Shown piece after piece: positions 21,941 through 29,193 of a stretch of 64,000 bases of DNA. The stretch spans positions 141,909-205,908 of the IMG/VR virus record IMGVR_UViG_3300046660_000219; one strand, written 5' to 3'. Source of the DNA: a virus. Made by a program: the position numbers and the translations under genes. The notes below the pieces were generated by a model. That model did no database searches, was not told the DNA's origin, and worked only from the letters and a program-made list of their open reading frames with translations. Every line of letters starts with the position of its first letter. The stretch's first letter is position 1.

Positions 21941-22330
21941 CTATCCGATGGTGTCGCTGCGCATCGCGTCGATCAAACCCCAGAACGACTCGTCCTGGCG
22001 AATGGCGGTGTCTTGGCCGATAGCCGCGACACAGGCCGGAGTGTGCGGCTTGCGCCAGCATGCACCAGCCACGAACGCCGTGTGTGCCCGGTTGGCGATG
22101 GCGCACATCGCGTACCATTTCTGCAACTGAGCACGATTGAGCTTCAGGTCGGAGGATTTCAGCCCTTGTTCGGTGCACAGCGCGATTTGCGCTGCGGTTT
22201 GATCGGGCCACGTCTCCCCACGCTCAGCGCGCTCGTCAGGGACGTACCCTTGGTAGTTCTGGGCGCTCACCGTGGAGGCGCTGAAGAGCGCCACGCAGGA
22301 CAGAGACACGAAGAGAAGGCGGCGGATCAT
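21941..22330 (-). CDS. Exported protein with signal peptide, 129 aa
   Basis: MIRRLLFVSLSCVALFSASTVSA-Q is a clear Sec signal peptide with AxA-type cleavage after residue 23. The mature part (106 aa) has four cysteines (ALC, AMC, GAC, PAC), enough for two disulphides in the periplasm. Helical. Candidate for a periplasmic host-interaction or superinfection-exclusion role, with no direct evidence. Confidence 0.7.
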   Translation of the reverse strand: MIRRLLFVSLSCVALFSASTVSAQNYQGYVPDERAERGETWPDQTAAQIALCTEQGLKSSDLKLNRAQLQKWYAMCAIANRAHTAFVAGACWRKPHTPACVAAIGQDTAIRQDESFWGLIDAMRSDTIG

Positions 22331-22335
22331 GGTGT

Positions 22336-22458
22336 TTACCTTTTAGAAAAGATGGACTGCCACACGTGCAACACGTCGAGCGGCAGCAATGAGCGCGCCA
22401 TAAGGGCGGGTATACCATACCCCGTAGTGGCGACGAAGATGATAGCCGGTATCCACAT
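22336..22458 (-). CDS. Small membrane protein, 40 aa
   Basis: ATG with AAAGGTAATCGCT upstream. MWIPAIIFVATTGYGIPALMA forms one membrane helix; ends SIFSKR. Its stop codon is formed by the ribosome-binding AAAAGGTAA of the secreted-protein gene. Confidence 0.6.
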   Translation of the reverse strand: MWIPAIIFVATTGYGIPALMARSLLPLDVLHVWQSIFSKR

Positions 22459-22469
22459 AGCGATTACCT

Positions 22470-22829
22470 TTATTCGATGTCGTCGTCGGCTTCAACCAAC
22501 GTGGCGAGACACCACACGTCATCGTAATAGTAGATAACAAGCAGCGCGATGATGTGCTCGCGGCCGGGCGCGTCCTCATGGCTGACGACGTACGCCGTTT
22601 TGTTCCCGAGGTACTGATGCAGCAAGACCGTCTGCGGAGCGCCAGTTCGTGCTGCACCGACGTACAGGCTACGAGCTGTGTCGGGAAAAATAGTAAACAT
22701 GTTTCCCACAGCCAAAGGCGTACCTTTGACGTCATTAGGTTGATGACCATGCATGTCGCAGACAGCTCGGCCCCAATAAGCCGAACCATCCATGGTGGCA
22801 GAGTGAAGGTTGATAGTGGCGTAGGCCAT
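22470..22829 (-). CDS. Hypothetical protein, 119 aa
   Basis: ATG at 22829 after AAAAGGTAACAACC. Beta-rich (MAYATINLHSATMDG; TAYVVSHEDAPGREHIIALLVIYYYDDVW), ends in four acidic residues plus I-E. No family recognised. Confidence 0.65.
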   Translation of the reverse strand: MAYATINLHSATMDGSAYWGRAVCDMHGHQPNDVKGTPLAVGNMFTIFPDTARSLYVGAARTGAPQTVLLHQYLGNKTAYVVSHEDAPGREHIIALLVIYYYDDVWCLATLVEADDDIE

Positions 22830-22903
22830 GGTTGTTACCTTTTCAGGTGAGAGGGCGTTTAGGGCAACCCGTGGCGCGTTGTCACGAGTTGAGTAGAAAC
22901 GTC

Positions 22904-23098
22904 CTAGTCGGCCAGGGCGGCGTACCGGGTACGCGTGGCAAAGTCGATCACCTCGCCGTACTGCGCCGGGTCGAAGGCGATCGGCATGGGGTCTTCGTCG
23001 TCGTTGATGTCCTCCCACCGTTGCAGGTCGGCGAGGATCGTATCGACGTCTTCGATTTCGACGTGGACCGGGTTAGCATTGAAGAGAGCGAGAGCCAT
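22904..23098 (-). CDS. Small acidic protein ending YAALAD, 64 aa
   Basis: MALALFNANPVHVEIEDVDTI, then Asp/Glu-rich, ends RYAALAD. The 21 nt encoding the last residues and stop are identical to the end of the gene at 59653-60420. Unknown role. Confidence 0.65.
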   Translation of the reverse strand: MALALFNANPVHVEIEDVDTILADLQRWEDINDDEDPMPIAFDPAQYGEVIDFATRTRYAALAD

Positions 23099-23118
23099 GT
23101 TGATGTTACCTTTTTGTG

Positions 23119-23688
23119 CTAAGCGCAACGCTTAGCGTGGTTGCGTTGGAATTCTTCCGACATGGCCTTAGCCGTCTGATAGGCGGCGACCGGGTCGTTC
23201 TCGTAGCCAGCTTGCGCTTCCTGGCGCTTCACAGCGTCGGCGTGCGAGAGCTTGTAGTAGTTCTTGTAAAACTCGACAGAGAACGCAACGCGAAACTCGT
23301 GGGCGGCGCTGTCGTACTTAGCCTTCAGACCAAGCGCGTTAATGGCCGCAATAGCGCCCTTAACGGTAGGCTTAGCTTCAGGCGGCAGTGGCGTCGCCAG
23401 ATCGGCACGAATACCCGCGAGTGTACGGCTAGCCAGGGTGACGCCGGCAACGAGGTGTTGCACGCCGTAGAAGCCGCCGAACTCGTTGAAAAGGTAACGA
23501 TTCAGCGCGTAGTGACCGCCTTGGCTGATCTGCACGAAGTATTCGCGCGAACGCCCTTGAAAATCGACGAGCTTGACGCTCACGCCCCGGTCACTGTCTT
23601 GCGTCCAGGGTTGGAACGTGCACGTCGCTTCGGTAATCCCAATATCGGCGAGAAAATTGCGAATGCGTTTGACGAACTGGTTGGACAC
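23119..23688 (-). CDS. Hypothetical protein, 189 aa
   Basis: Starts with a basic amphipathic helix (NQFVKRIRNFLADIG), a beta-rich middle (GVSVKLVDFQGRSREYFVQI), then a helical half with AAINALGLKAKYDSAAHEF and a Lys/Tyr-rich C-terminal helix. No family recognised. Confidence 0.65.
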   Translation of the reverse strand: MSNQFVKRIRNFLADIGITEATCTFQPWTQDSDRGVSVKLVDFQGRSREYFVQISQGGHYALNRYLFNEFGGFYGVQHLVAGVTLASRTLAGIRADLATPLPPEAKPTVKGAIAAINALGLKAKYDSAAHEFRVAFSVEFYKNYYKLSHADAVKRQEAQAGYENDPVAAYQTAKAMSEEFQRNHAKRCA

Positions 23689-23706
23689 GATGATTACCTT
23701 TTCAGA

Positions 23707-23757
23707 GTTAACAGTTTGGACAGGTAGCGAGCGGACCCGCTACCCAACGAAACCGTT
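23707..23757 (-). repeat. Recurrent post-gene hairpin module, copy A
   Basis: AACAGTTTGGACAG, then hairpin GGTAGCG/CGCTACC (23723-23744), then CCAACGAAACCGTTA running into the stop codon of the gene at 23759. Flanks recur around different hairpins at 29540, 30131, 33163 and 33564. Confidence 0.65.
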
Positions 23758-23758
23758 A

Positions 23759-24076
23759 TTATACGTCGGCTACGATAGACCCGTCCTCGGCAACTTCAAC
23801 GATCTTGATATGCGCGCCCAGGATCGTAAGCGCGATATTGACTTTTTCGATATTCATTTTCCGGGTGCACGCTTGCGCAGTGCCCGAAAATTCTCGCCAA
23901 CGGGCGTTCACTTTTTGCAGCATTTTGATGCTGATTGTAACGCGGCAATTCCGGCGCGGGTTCGGTACCTGTTCGAAAGCGAGAACGATAGACGAAACAG
24001 TTTCAGCGAAGACGACAGGGTTCCAAGTATCCAGCGGCTGGCAGGCGATACGCTTAACGGTCTTAGCCGGGGTCAT
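23759..24076 (-). CDS. Hypothetical protein, 105 aa
   Basis: ATG at 24076 with AAAGGTAACCGTC upstream, about 50 nt downstream of a strong promoter (24133-24161). Begins MTPAKTVKRIACQPLD; basic middle, ends in strands IKIVEVAEDGSIVADV. First gene of its transcript. Confidence 0.7.
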   Translation of the reverse strand: MTPAKTVKRIACQPLDTWNPVVFAETVSSIVLAFEQVPNPRRNCRVTISIKMLQKVNARWREFSGTAQACTRKMNIEKVNIALTILGAHIKIVEVAEDGSIVADV

Positions 24077-24132
24077 GACGGTTACCTTTAACCGGTTGGT
24101 GTTGGGCGGCTGGCGAACCAACCTTGGACACC

Positions 24133-24184
24133 CTTGTAAACCCGATTCCTAACTCTGTCAACTGCTGTCGGAAAAATTGCCGAT
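24133..24184 (-). promoter_or_regulatory. Sigma70-like promoter with upstream palindrome
   Basis: TTGACA (24156-24161), 17 nt, TACAAG (24133-24138); palindrome TCGGAAAAATTGCCGA (24168-24183) 6 nt above the -35. Near-identical to the promoters at 4316, 31684 and 46595. Confidence 0.8.
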
Positions 24185-24232
24185 TAACACGCGCAACCCC
24201 TTACGGCACAAGGTTTAGCTCAGATACGACAA

Positions 24233-24255
24233 AGCCGCCCCGATTAAGGGCGGCT
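24233..24255 (-). terminator. Intrinsic terminator
   Basis: AGCCGCCC / GGGCGGCT stem with 7 nt loop and TTTG downstream on the minus strand; ends the paralogue pair at 24280-25321. Confidence 0.75.
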
Positions 24256-24279
24256 CGCGCAGTTACCAGCTTAGGGGCG

Positions 24280-24819
24280 TCATCGCTCACGAATAGGAGC
24301 CGCTTGCTCACGCGCCATACCGACGTGGTGCAGCTTGCGATTAAGTGGAATGCCATTACGGGTAACCACCTTCACCAGATTGAAAAACGCTGTCTCCGAC
24401 ATTGGTTGCATTAACGGTAGAATGCGCTGGCGTAGAAAATCTGTCAACACCATGTCGCCGGGAACTGCGTCCGAATACGTGTACGCACCGCACTGGTTAC
24501 TATTAAATGACGAGTGTATACGCAACTTGATCCCTTCAACCTCAAACACCTGATCAACCAAGTCCGGTAAATAAACAATAAGAGGAGTAGCGAGTGCGGT
24601 AGGACGTGGAGCAACACCGATGACCTCGGGCTCTATCCCTAGATGACGACGCACATAATCCGCACCGTTACCTTTAGCCGCTGTTATCTTCAGCTCTAGT
24701 GGGTATTCGTATGGGAATACCGGGCCGGGCATATCTGTCTTGAGTATAATGGTATCAGGACCGCCCCGATCGTGCGTGACGACGATAGCTTCGACGATGT
24801 TTAGCGTTATAGCAGGCAT
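24280..24819 (-). CDS. Hypothetical protein, paralogue 2 of a tandem pair
   Basis: 179 aa. GGPDTIILKTDMP (19-31), ELKITAAKGNGADYVRRHLG and LTDFLRQRILPLM align with matching stretches of the gene to its right, so the two arose by duplication. Beta-rich N-terminal half, helical C-terminal. Family not recognised. Confidence 0.65.
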   Translation of the reverse strand: MPAITLNIVEAIVVTHDRGGPDTIILKTDMPGPVFPYEYPLELKITAAKGNGADYVRRHLGIEPEVIGVAPRPTALATPLIVYLPDLVDQVFEVEGIKLRIHSSFNSNQCGAYTYSDAVPGDMVLTDFLRQRILPLMQPMSETAFFNLVKVVTRNGIPLNRKLHHVGMAREQAAPIRER

Positions 24820-24829
24820 GTTTAACCCC

Positions 24830-25321
24830 CTACGTGATCTTGCGCATGAGTGTTTGTGGCGATTGCGTCATGCCGGTGTAATCACGAAGCGATGCATAAG
24901 CGTTCTTCGGTAGTAGCGGCTTGATATAGTTGTTGAGGTAATGCCCGATTGTCATATCACGCGGTAGCGGCAACGGAGGTGATTGATAAGGGTACACACG
25001 CGCATCGTACGGATGCACGTATAGCCAAACCTTGTGCTCGGACCAGACGCGATCCATCAACTCAGCAACGGTGGTAGTGGGACCAGTCAACGCACCATCG
25101 TCGGTGACGTACTTAATGACGGTCACTTCATCGCTAAAATATAGCCGCGCGTAGTCAGCACCTTTACCGTAAGGCAAAGTCACCTTCAAACTAAGCACAT
25201 CATTTACGGTGCCACCAAATCTAGGCACATCCGTATATAGCGTAATGGTATCTTGTCCGTCGCCGTCCGGTTTACCTATCTCAACTTCCACCCGGCTGAT
25301 GTTGATAGTGTTTTTCGTCAT
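24830..25321 (-). CDS. Hypothetical protein, paralogue 1 of a tandem pair
   Basis: 163 aa from ATG 25321 (AGGAG upstream). DGQDTITLYTDVP, SLKVTLPYGKGADYARLYF and IGHYLNNYIKPLLP correspond to segments of the gene at 24280. Directly downstream of the promoter 25353-25381. Confidence 0.65.
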   Translation of the reverse strand: MTKNTINISRVEVEIGKPDGDGQDTITLYTDVPRFGGTVNDVLSLKVTLPYGKGADYARLYFSDEVTVIKYVTDDGALTGPTTTVAELMDRVWSEHKVWLYVHPYDARVYPYQSPPLPLPRDMTIGHYLNNYIKPLLPKNAYASLRDYTGMTQSPQTLMRKIT

Positions 25322-25352
25322 AGCGCTATAGCTCCTATAATTCCGAGCCGCC

Positions 25353-25381
25353 ACTATACCACGCCGATCCTATAGGCCCAA
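25353..25381 (-). promoter_or_regulatory. Sigma70-like promoter
   Basis: TTGGGC (25376-25381), 17 nt, TATAGT (25353-25358), 30-60 nt before the tandem-paralogue genes. Only a half-site of the palindrome (ATCGGCC) is seen. Confidence 0.6.
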
Positions 25382-25401
25382 ATCGGCCGGACTCCAGGCA
25401 C

Positions 25402-25435
25402 GAAAAAGCCCCTAGAGGATCATCCTCTAGGGGCT
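25402..25435 (-). terminator. Very strong intrinsic terminator
   Basis: AGCCCCTAGAGGA / TCCTCTAGGGGCT perfect 13 bp stem, 3 nt loop, TTTTTC tail on the minus strand. Confidence 0.9.
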
Positions 25436-25464
25436 CGGCCGCTACCGTCTAGGGGTAGAGGTGG

Positions 25465-25641
25465 TTAGGCGGCTTCTAGGGCCGCCAGGGTGGCCTCACA
25501 GCCCTCGGCTTGGGCCTCGCGGGCGTCCGCCTCGGCGCGGGTGGCGTAGACCCCCAGGATCAGGCCCGAACGGGGGTCCGTGGCGGTGTGCAGGGTGGCG
25601 GGGGCGGTCGGGTAGGTAAAGATATCGGCTTGGTAGGTCAT
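25465..25641 (-). CDS. Small Ala-rich GC-rich gene, 58 aa
   Basis: MTYQADIFTYPTAPATL, then SGLILGVYATRAEADAREAQAEG; ends LAALEAA. GGAGGACCCGCC is an unusually canonical ribosome-binding site for this genome. The gene and its surroundings (25440-25680) are much richer in G+C than the neighbours and use GCC/GCG/CGG codons, which may mean recent arrival. Flanked by strong terminators on both sides. Confidence 0.7.
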   Translation of the reverse strand: MTYQADIFTYPTAPATLHTATDPRSGLILGVYATRAEADAREAQAEGCEATLAALEAA

Positions 25642-25795
25642 GGCGGGTCCTCCGGGAGGGGGTTTCAGGTAGCGGCCGGTTGGCCTGAGACCTATATGGC
25701 ATGATTCCCTACCATATACAACGTGCCTGTAAGGAAAAGGTTGCCTAACCATAGTGTTTCTTAGGTGTGTTGCTACGATACTACACCCACTAAAC

Positions 25796-25830
25796 GCAAA
25801 AACCCCACCGCGCCTAAGCACGATGGGGCT
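25796..25830 (-). terminator. Intrinsic terminator of the transglycosylase gene
   Basis: AGCCCCA...TGGGGTTTTTG on the minus strand, with inner CGTGC/GCGCG stem and TTAG loop shared with 21096-21117. The 25642-25795 stretch holds no gene; the inverted repeat CTATATGG/CCATATAC near 25692-25718 may be an operator. Confidence 0.85.
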
Positions 25831-25911
25831 GCGGATACAAGCACGATAGGTCGGGTACGCTCTCCGCTTAGCTATTGCGGGCTCGCCAACGGCTCTCTTG
25901 CATCTAAACGC

Positions 25912-26739
25912 TTAGCTCACAGGAGCATCCACAGACGAGGCTGTGGTTTGACTAGCTACATGAGAGTTAGCGTCTTGGGTGGCGACCTGGCTATCCACGT
26001 GCCTATAACGGGCTATGTGGTCAGCTACGCGGGCGCAATAGGTACTGTTTACACGGGAGTTGCCTAGGCCTCGGTTGTACAGCGACACGGCGCGGCACGG
26101 ATTACCTTTAGCCAACCTATAGGCTTTCGCCAGATAGGCAGTCCCGTATTGCAGGTTCACGCTGGCGTCGAGTAGGCGCGATCGTGCGCCAGTAAAGCCA
26201 ACGGAACGGGCAGTGGACTCCTTGATTTGCATGAGACCTAACGCACTGGTTTGTGCGTGAGGGTTAAAGCCACTCTCTGTAGCGATCACGGCATAGATCA
26301 ACTCAGGTGGCAAATTGTGCGACAATGCTAACTGACGAATGGTAGCGTCATGCGCCGATACGAAGGCGAGAGGCGGACCACGTGTCAACGGTTTACCCTT
26401 TACGGGGTTAGCGGTAATGCTCGGATTGTTGATGTTATATGCGTACTGTTTTTCACTGGACTGGCGCTCCGCTGAGTGTACGCGCTTGGTGACAGCGGGC
26501 GCTTGCGTGGGCGTCGTCGTAGCCTCGTTAGTGTAGATCACGACTTCACGCGGTTTAGAAAAGGTAGTAGATGGCATAGTTACCGTGGGCGCGTTGCGCC
26601 ACAGAATGCCGATGAGCCCGCCGTCATGCATGACGTTCAGGGCTTGTAGGAGAAGGAGAGCTAAGGTCGTCGCGATTACGCCGACCAGACCTCGCGGAGC
26701 TTGTAAGGCTTGTGATTGAACATGCACTAGACTTCTCAT
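25912..26739 (-). CDS. Membrane-anchored SLT lytic transglycosylase
   Basis: 275 aa. One N-terminal membrane helix (19-37, LVGVIATTLALLLLQALNV) then a Thr/Pro-rich linker and the SLT domain (about 128-245): ELIYAVIATESGFNPHAQ with catalytic Glu155, SALGLMQIKESTARSVG, and YNRGLGN. The fold cleaves peptidoglycan between MurNAc and GlcNAc. Start set at 26739 because an earlier in-frame ATG (26772) lies inside a terminator stem. A membrane-anchored enzyme not next to tail genes could act in lysis or local wall opening. Confidence 0.85.
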   Translation of the reverse strand: MRSLVHVQSQALQAPRGLVGVIATTLALLLLQALNVMHDGGLIGILWRNAPTVTMPSTTFSKPREVVIYTNEATTTPTQAPAVTKRVHSAERQSSEKQYAYNINNPSITANPVKGKPLTRGPPLAFVSAHDATIRQLALSHNLPPELIYAVIATESGFNPHAQTSALGLMQIKESTARSVGFTGARSRLLDASVNLQYGTAYLAKAYRLAKGNPCRAVSLYNRGLGNSRVNSTYCARVADHIARYRHVDSQVATQDANSHVASQTTASSVDAPVS

Positions 26740-26753
26740 TCGATTGTTGATCC

Positions 26754-26790
26754 AAAACACTAGCGGTGGCATTGACGCGCACCGCTAGTG
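26754..26790 (-). terminator. Strong intrinsic terminator
   Basis: CACTAGCGGTG (26758-26768) and CACCGCTAGTG (26780-26790) form a perfect 11 bp stem with TTTT after it on the minus strand. Confidence 0.9.
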
Positions 26791-26822
26791 TTGGCGGCTA
26801 CAAATAGTAGCAGCACGACGCT

Positions 26823-26855
26823 TTAATAGTCGTCGATGGGCGGATGGTACGTCAT
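26823..26855 (-). CDS. Possible 10-aa micropeptide
   Basis: ATG-to-TAA mini-ORF MTYHPPIDDY with AAGGAAGGA upstream. It has a Pro-Pro pair and sits just before the terminator at 26754. May be a leader or chance. Confidence 0.3.
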   Translation of the reverse strand: MTYHPPIDDY

Positions 26856-26913
26856 GACGCAGTCCTTCCTTGTTTACGGTTTCAGCAAGTGTCAGAGAAA
26901 CGACAGGACGAGG

Positions 26914-26943
26914 TTAGTCGTCCTTGACGGGGAGACGGATCAT
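26914..26943 (-). CDS. Possible 9-aa micropeptide
   Basis: Mini-ORF MIRLPVKDD with a very strong GAGGAGG site 6 nt upstream. A TTGACA lies about 25 nt further up (26979-26984 region) without a clear -10. Such a good ribosome-binding site before nine codons suggests use, but this is unproven. Confidence 0.35.
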   Translation of the reverse strand: MIRLPVKDD

Positions 26944-26986
26944 ACGAAACCTCCTCTACTGCTACAGAGTGAACTACCCTGTCAAA

Positions 26987-27613
26987 TTAGCGACGCCGCG
27001 CAATGCGCTCTAGCATGCGCGACAGAAAAGCGCGGATACCGCTTTCGCGCTTAGCCCCATACATGGCGTCGTGGTGCTCTACCAGTGACTGCATCATGAC
27101 TTTGTAAGTCTCTGCCGTGGGGTGCACACAGTCCGAACTAAGCGACGTATAAACATCTACTACCTTAACGTCGTTAGCGGCGCTGTACGGATCTACCATT
27201 TGTTCGAATGTCGGTGCAGCCGTGTCCATGTAGTGAATACGTGGCCCACGGCGACCCGGCCGATGTAGACGGCTTTGTGCTTGGAAGTTAAGATCCGGCT
27301 CGAACGTCACTGGCTCCATTTGGAAGTTCGAGATTTTTGAATAGTCTACCTTTACAGGTATGTCACTGTAGAGCTTCCCTTGAATGAGCGCCAACACATC
27401 CTTAGTGGCAGCCGCATTAACCGCTACACGCGCTGTTACAACGTCCAGACGTTGGATATCAAAGTAAGCGTAGGATTTCTTAGCCTTTCTCAACATCTCG
27501 TCGAGACGACACATTGCCTCTTGTCGCTTGGCTAGTGCGAACGTGGATGTGTTAGCCTGCCACAGCAGCAGCTTTACAAGGCTACGCACGCGTTGCGGCG
27601 CTCGCTTGGTCAT
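26987..27613 (-). CDS. Hypothetical protein, 208 aa
   Basis: Basic helical N-terminus (RAPQRVRSLVKLLLWQ...), beta/alpha middle, then basic C-terminus ending MLERIARRR. Possibly DNA- or RNA-binding. Family not recognised. Overlaps the next gene by 4 nt. Confidence 0.65.
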   Translation of the reverse strand: MTKRAPQRVRSLVKLLLWQANTSTFALAKRQEAMCRLDEMLRKAKKSYAYFDIQRLDVVTARVAVNAAATKDVLALIQGKLYSDIPVKVDYSKISNFQMEPVTFEPDLNFQAQSRLHRPGRRGPRIHYMDTAAPTFEQMVDPYSAANDVKVVDVYTSLSSDCVHPTAETYKVMMQSLVEHHDAMYGAKRESGIRAFLSRMLERIARRR

Positions 27614-27939
27614 GGCAGGTTTCTTTCTTCATCTCGAAAAGTGTACGGAGCATTCTGATACGAATAGTCGTTCCAGAGGACGCCTTGATCATTAAGTACG
27701 TCCCAGGCGTCCTCGGACATACGCAGCCCGGTAAGACTGGTTACATTTTTGTCTTGCCAATCTCGAATAGTCTCGCCGCAACGTTTACAGCAGATACGGT
27801 GCTGGGTGACGGATTCAGCGACGTAGCAAGAAAAAGTATCACGAGATTTGCGATAACCGCGACGCACGGCAACGTGTGTCTTGTGTCCGATGCGTTCGCA
27901 CTTGAGACGTGGCGTACGCAATTCTTTCCACCAACGCAT
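27610..27939 (-). CDS. Zinc-binding hypothetical protein, 109 aa
   Basis: C14, C38 and ICCKRCGETI (49-58) provide zinc ligands with two nearby histidines; the C-terminal half is acidic and Tyr/Trp-rich. Co-translated with the gene on the left (overlap ATGA). Confidence 0.65.
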   Translation of the reverse strand: MRWWKELRTPRLKCERIGHKTHVAVRRGYRKSRDTFSCYVAESVTQHRICCKRCGETIRDWQDKNVTSLTGLRMSEDAWDVLNDQGVLWNDYSYQNAPYTFRDEERNLP

Positions 27940-27942
27940 AGG

Positions 27943-28110
27943 TTACCCTTTCTCTTCTGGATCAAACTCCGCACGCAGCGTGTCGAATTCCGCTTGCTCC
28001 TCGTCTGTGAGACCAAACAGTGCGCCATCGTCCCGCAACGCACGAAAACGGCGCTTACGCTTAATCTGCGCAAACGCCACGTCGAAGTCGTCTTGTGTTT
28101 CTTGGGCCAC
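27943..28110 (-). CDS. Hypothetical acidic protein, 55 aa (GTG start)
   Basis: GTG at 28108-28110, with GGGAG 6 nt upstream and 2 nt after the stop of the gene to the right. The longer open frame would read through that whole gene. Begins (M)AQETQDDFDVAFAQ; ends TLRAEFDPEEKG. Confidence 0.6.
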   Translation of the reverse strand: MAQETQDDFDVAFAQIKRKRRFRALRDDGALFGLTDEEQAEFDTLRAEFDPEEKG

Positions 28111-28112
28111 TG

Positions 28113-28313
28113 CTAGCTCCCGTTGTCGGTTTCCATGTAGACGCTGCCAGTGTTGAGAAACACTAACACGGTGTGCGCCTTCTCTTCGTTCCGCACTCGC
28201 ACGATACGTTTGGACGCGGTGTTGTACGGCGGCTGCGTTGACGTCCGCACATAACCGATTTTCTCCAAGGCCAATATGGCGTCGTCGATCGTCTTGTAGT
28301 TCATGCGCGGCAT
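28113..28313 (-). CDS. Hypothetical protein, 66 aa
   Basis: Helix DAILALEKIGYV then beta hairpin SKRIVRVRNEEKAHTVLVFL; typical small alpha/beta. AAAAGGTAGCGATT lies upstream of the ATG. Confidence 0.65.
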   Translation of the reverse strand: MPRMNYKTIDDAILALEKIGYVRTSTQPPYNTASKRIVRVRNEEKAHTVLVFLNTGSVYMETDNGS

Positions 28314-28325
28314 AATCGCTACCTT

Positions 28326-28541
28326 TTAATACGCGTCTGTTATGATAGCAGAACGGCGGACACAGATTTTTGCACTGCCATGCCACGTGACCCAACCGCG
28401 AACAGCAACACCGCCCGCTGCCTCACAGGATAGCCTTTGCCGCATATCGGCGGCGTGAGCCTCTACACAAAAGGGTATGATAACTAGAGCAGTCACAACA
28501 CCCGTGATAGCCGCACCAAAAGCCATACGAAATTTTTTCAT
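28326..28541 (-). CDS. Exported small protein with signal peptide, 71 aa
   Basis: MKKFRMAFGAAITGVVTALVI...VEAHA-AD is a Sec signal peptide (cleavage after AHA, about residue 30). Mature part of 41 residues has two Cys (SCEAAGG, KICVRR) that can form one disulphide in the periplasm. Confidence 0.7.
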   Translation of the reverse strand: MKKFRMAFGAAITGVVTALVIIPFCVEAHAADMRQRLSCEAAGGVAVRGWVTWHGSAKICVRRSAIITDAY

Positions 28542-28546
28542 AGTCG

Positions 28547-28777
28547 TTACCTCTCGTCTATAGAACCTAAATGGTAGGAACCGGGTTGCCAGCCAAGAAC
28601 GAAAGCCATAGCAGCACCTTGTACCCAAGCGGCGGTTTCGTCGTCGTGACATTCGGTCTTGCGGACGTGTTCGCCCTCAAGAACTTGCACCTTCCACTGA
28701 CCAAAACAGCAGCTCGGGTCACAGCGGCAAGTGACCTTGCCGACTAGGACGCTACGTGCGAAAGCTTTGGCAGACAT
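28547..28777 (-). CDS. Cys-rich hypothetical protein, 76 aa
   Basis: VTCRCDPSCCFGQWKV holds four Cys within eight residues, with another at EC43H; a zinc site or disulphides. Start at 28777. Its AGGGG ribosome-binding site is inside the hairpin 28786-28823. Confidence 0.65.
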   Translation of the reverse strand: MSAKAFARSVLVGKVTCRCDPSCCFGQWKVQVLEGEHVRKTECHDDETAAWVQGAAMAFVLGWQPGSYHLGSIDER

Positions 28778-28785
28778 GGAGAAAG

Positions 28786-28823
28786 CCCCTACAGCGAGCC
28801 GGTCTGACGACGCGTTGTAGGGG
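28786..28823 (-). promoter_or_regulatory. Leader hairpin covering the ribosome-binding site
   Basis: CCCCTACA (28786-28793) and TGTAGGGG (28816-28823) pair perfectly. In the mRNA the very 5' end pairs with the AGGGG ahead of the ATG, so translation could be gated. Confidence 0.5.
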
Positions 28824-28852
28824 TTATAAGACCCAAAGTGGGTAGGTGTCAA
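28823..28852 (-). promoter_or_regulatory. Sigma70-like promoter
   Basis: TTGACA (28847-28852), 18 nt, TATAAC (28823-28828); starts the gene at 28547-28777. Confidence 0.75.
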
Positions 28853-28904
28853 TCGATCGAGCTTGGATTCGCCTAGTAGGCGAGTAGCGCTCGTGTAGCT
28901 TGTG

Positions 28905-29189
28905 CTACCTTTTCTTGCGAATTTTCGCCATGGCTTCGAAGTAGGTATTCAATTCGTTGAACGCCGCTACAGGCATAGTCTCGTTAGCCAAAGCTTCGAT
29001 AGTATCATCGATACCCGGCATATCGCGCGACAAAACAGTAGCCATTGCACCCATACTCGTTAGCGATAAACCTTCATCATCGTAGGTCATCAGGCCAAGC
29101 TCGATCAGGTTAGCGGGCATACCACCAAGCCAGAGCTTAAGAAATAATACTTCATCGCCACTCAAAGCGCGGGAAAGCGGCTGGGTCAT
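28905..29189 (-). CDS. Hypothetical protein, 94 aa
   Basis: ATG 29189 after AAAAAGGTAATATC. Helical (SGDEVLFLKLWLGGMPANLI, DTIEALANETMPVAAFNELN), basic end. Not recognised. Confidence 0.65.
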   Translation of the reverse strand: MTQPLSRALSGDEVLFLKLWLGGMPANLIELGLMTYDDEGLSLTSMGAMATVLSRDMPGIDDTIEALANETMPVAAFNELNTYFEAMAKIRKKR

Positions 29190-29193
29190 GATA

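Noticed and set aside
24190-24230. A tRNA-like stretch (GGTTTAGCTCAGATA)
   Set aside because: Only a D-loop-like phrase is present; no acceptor stem, anticodon arm or T arm can be folded. No tRNA was found in the window.
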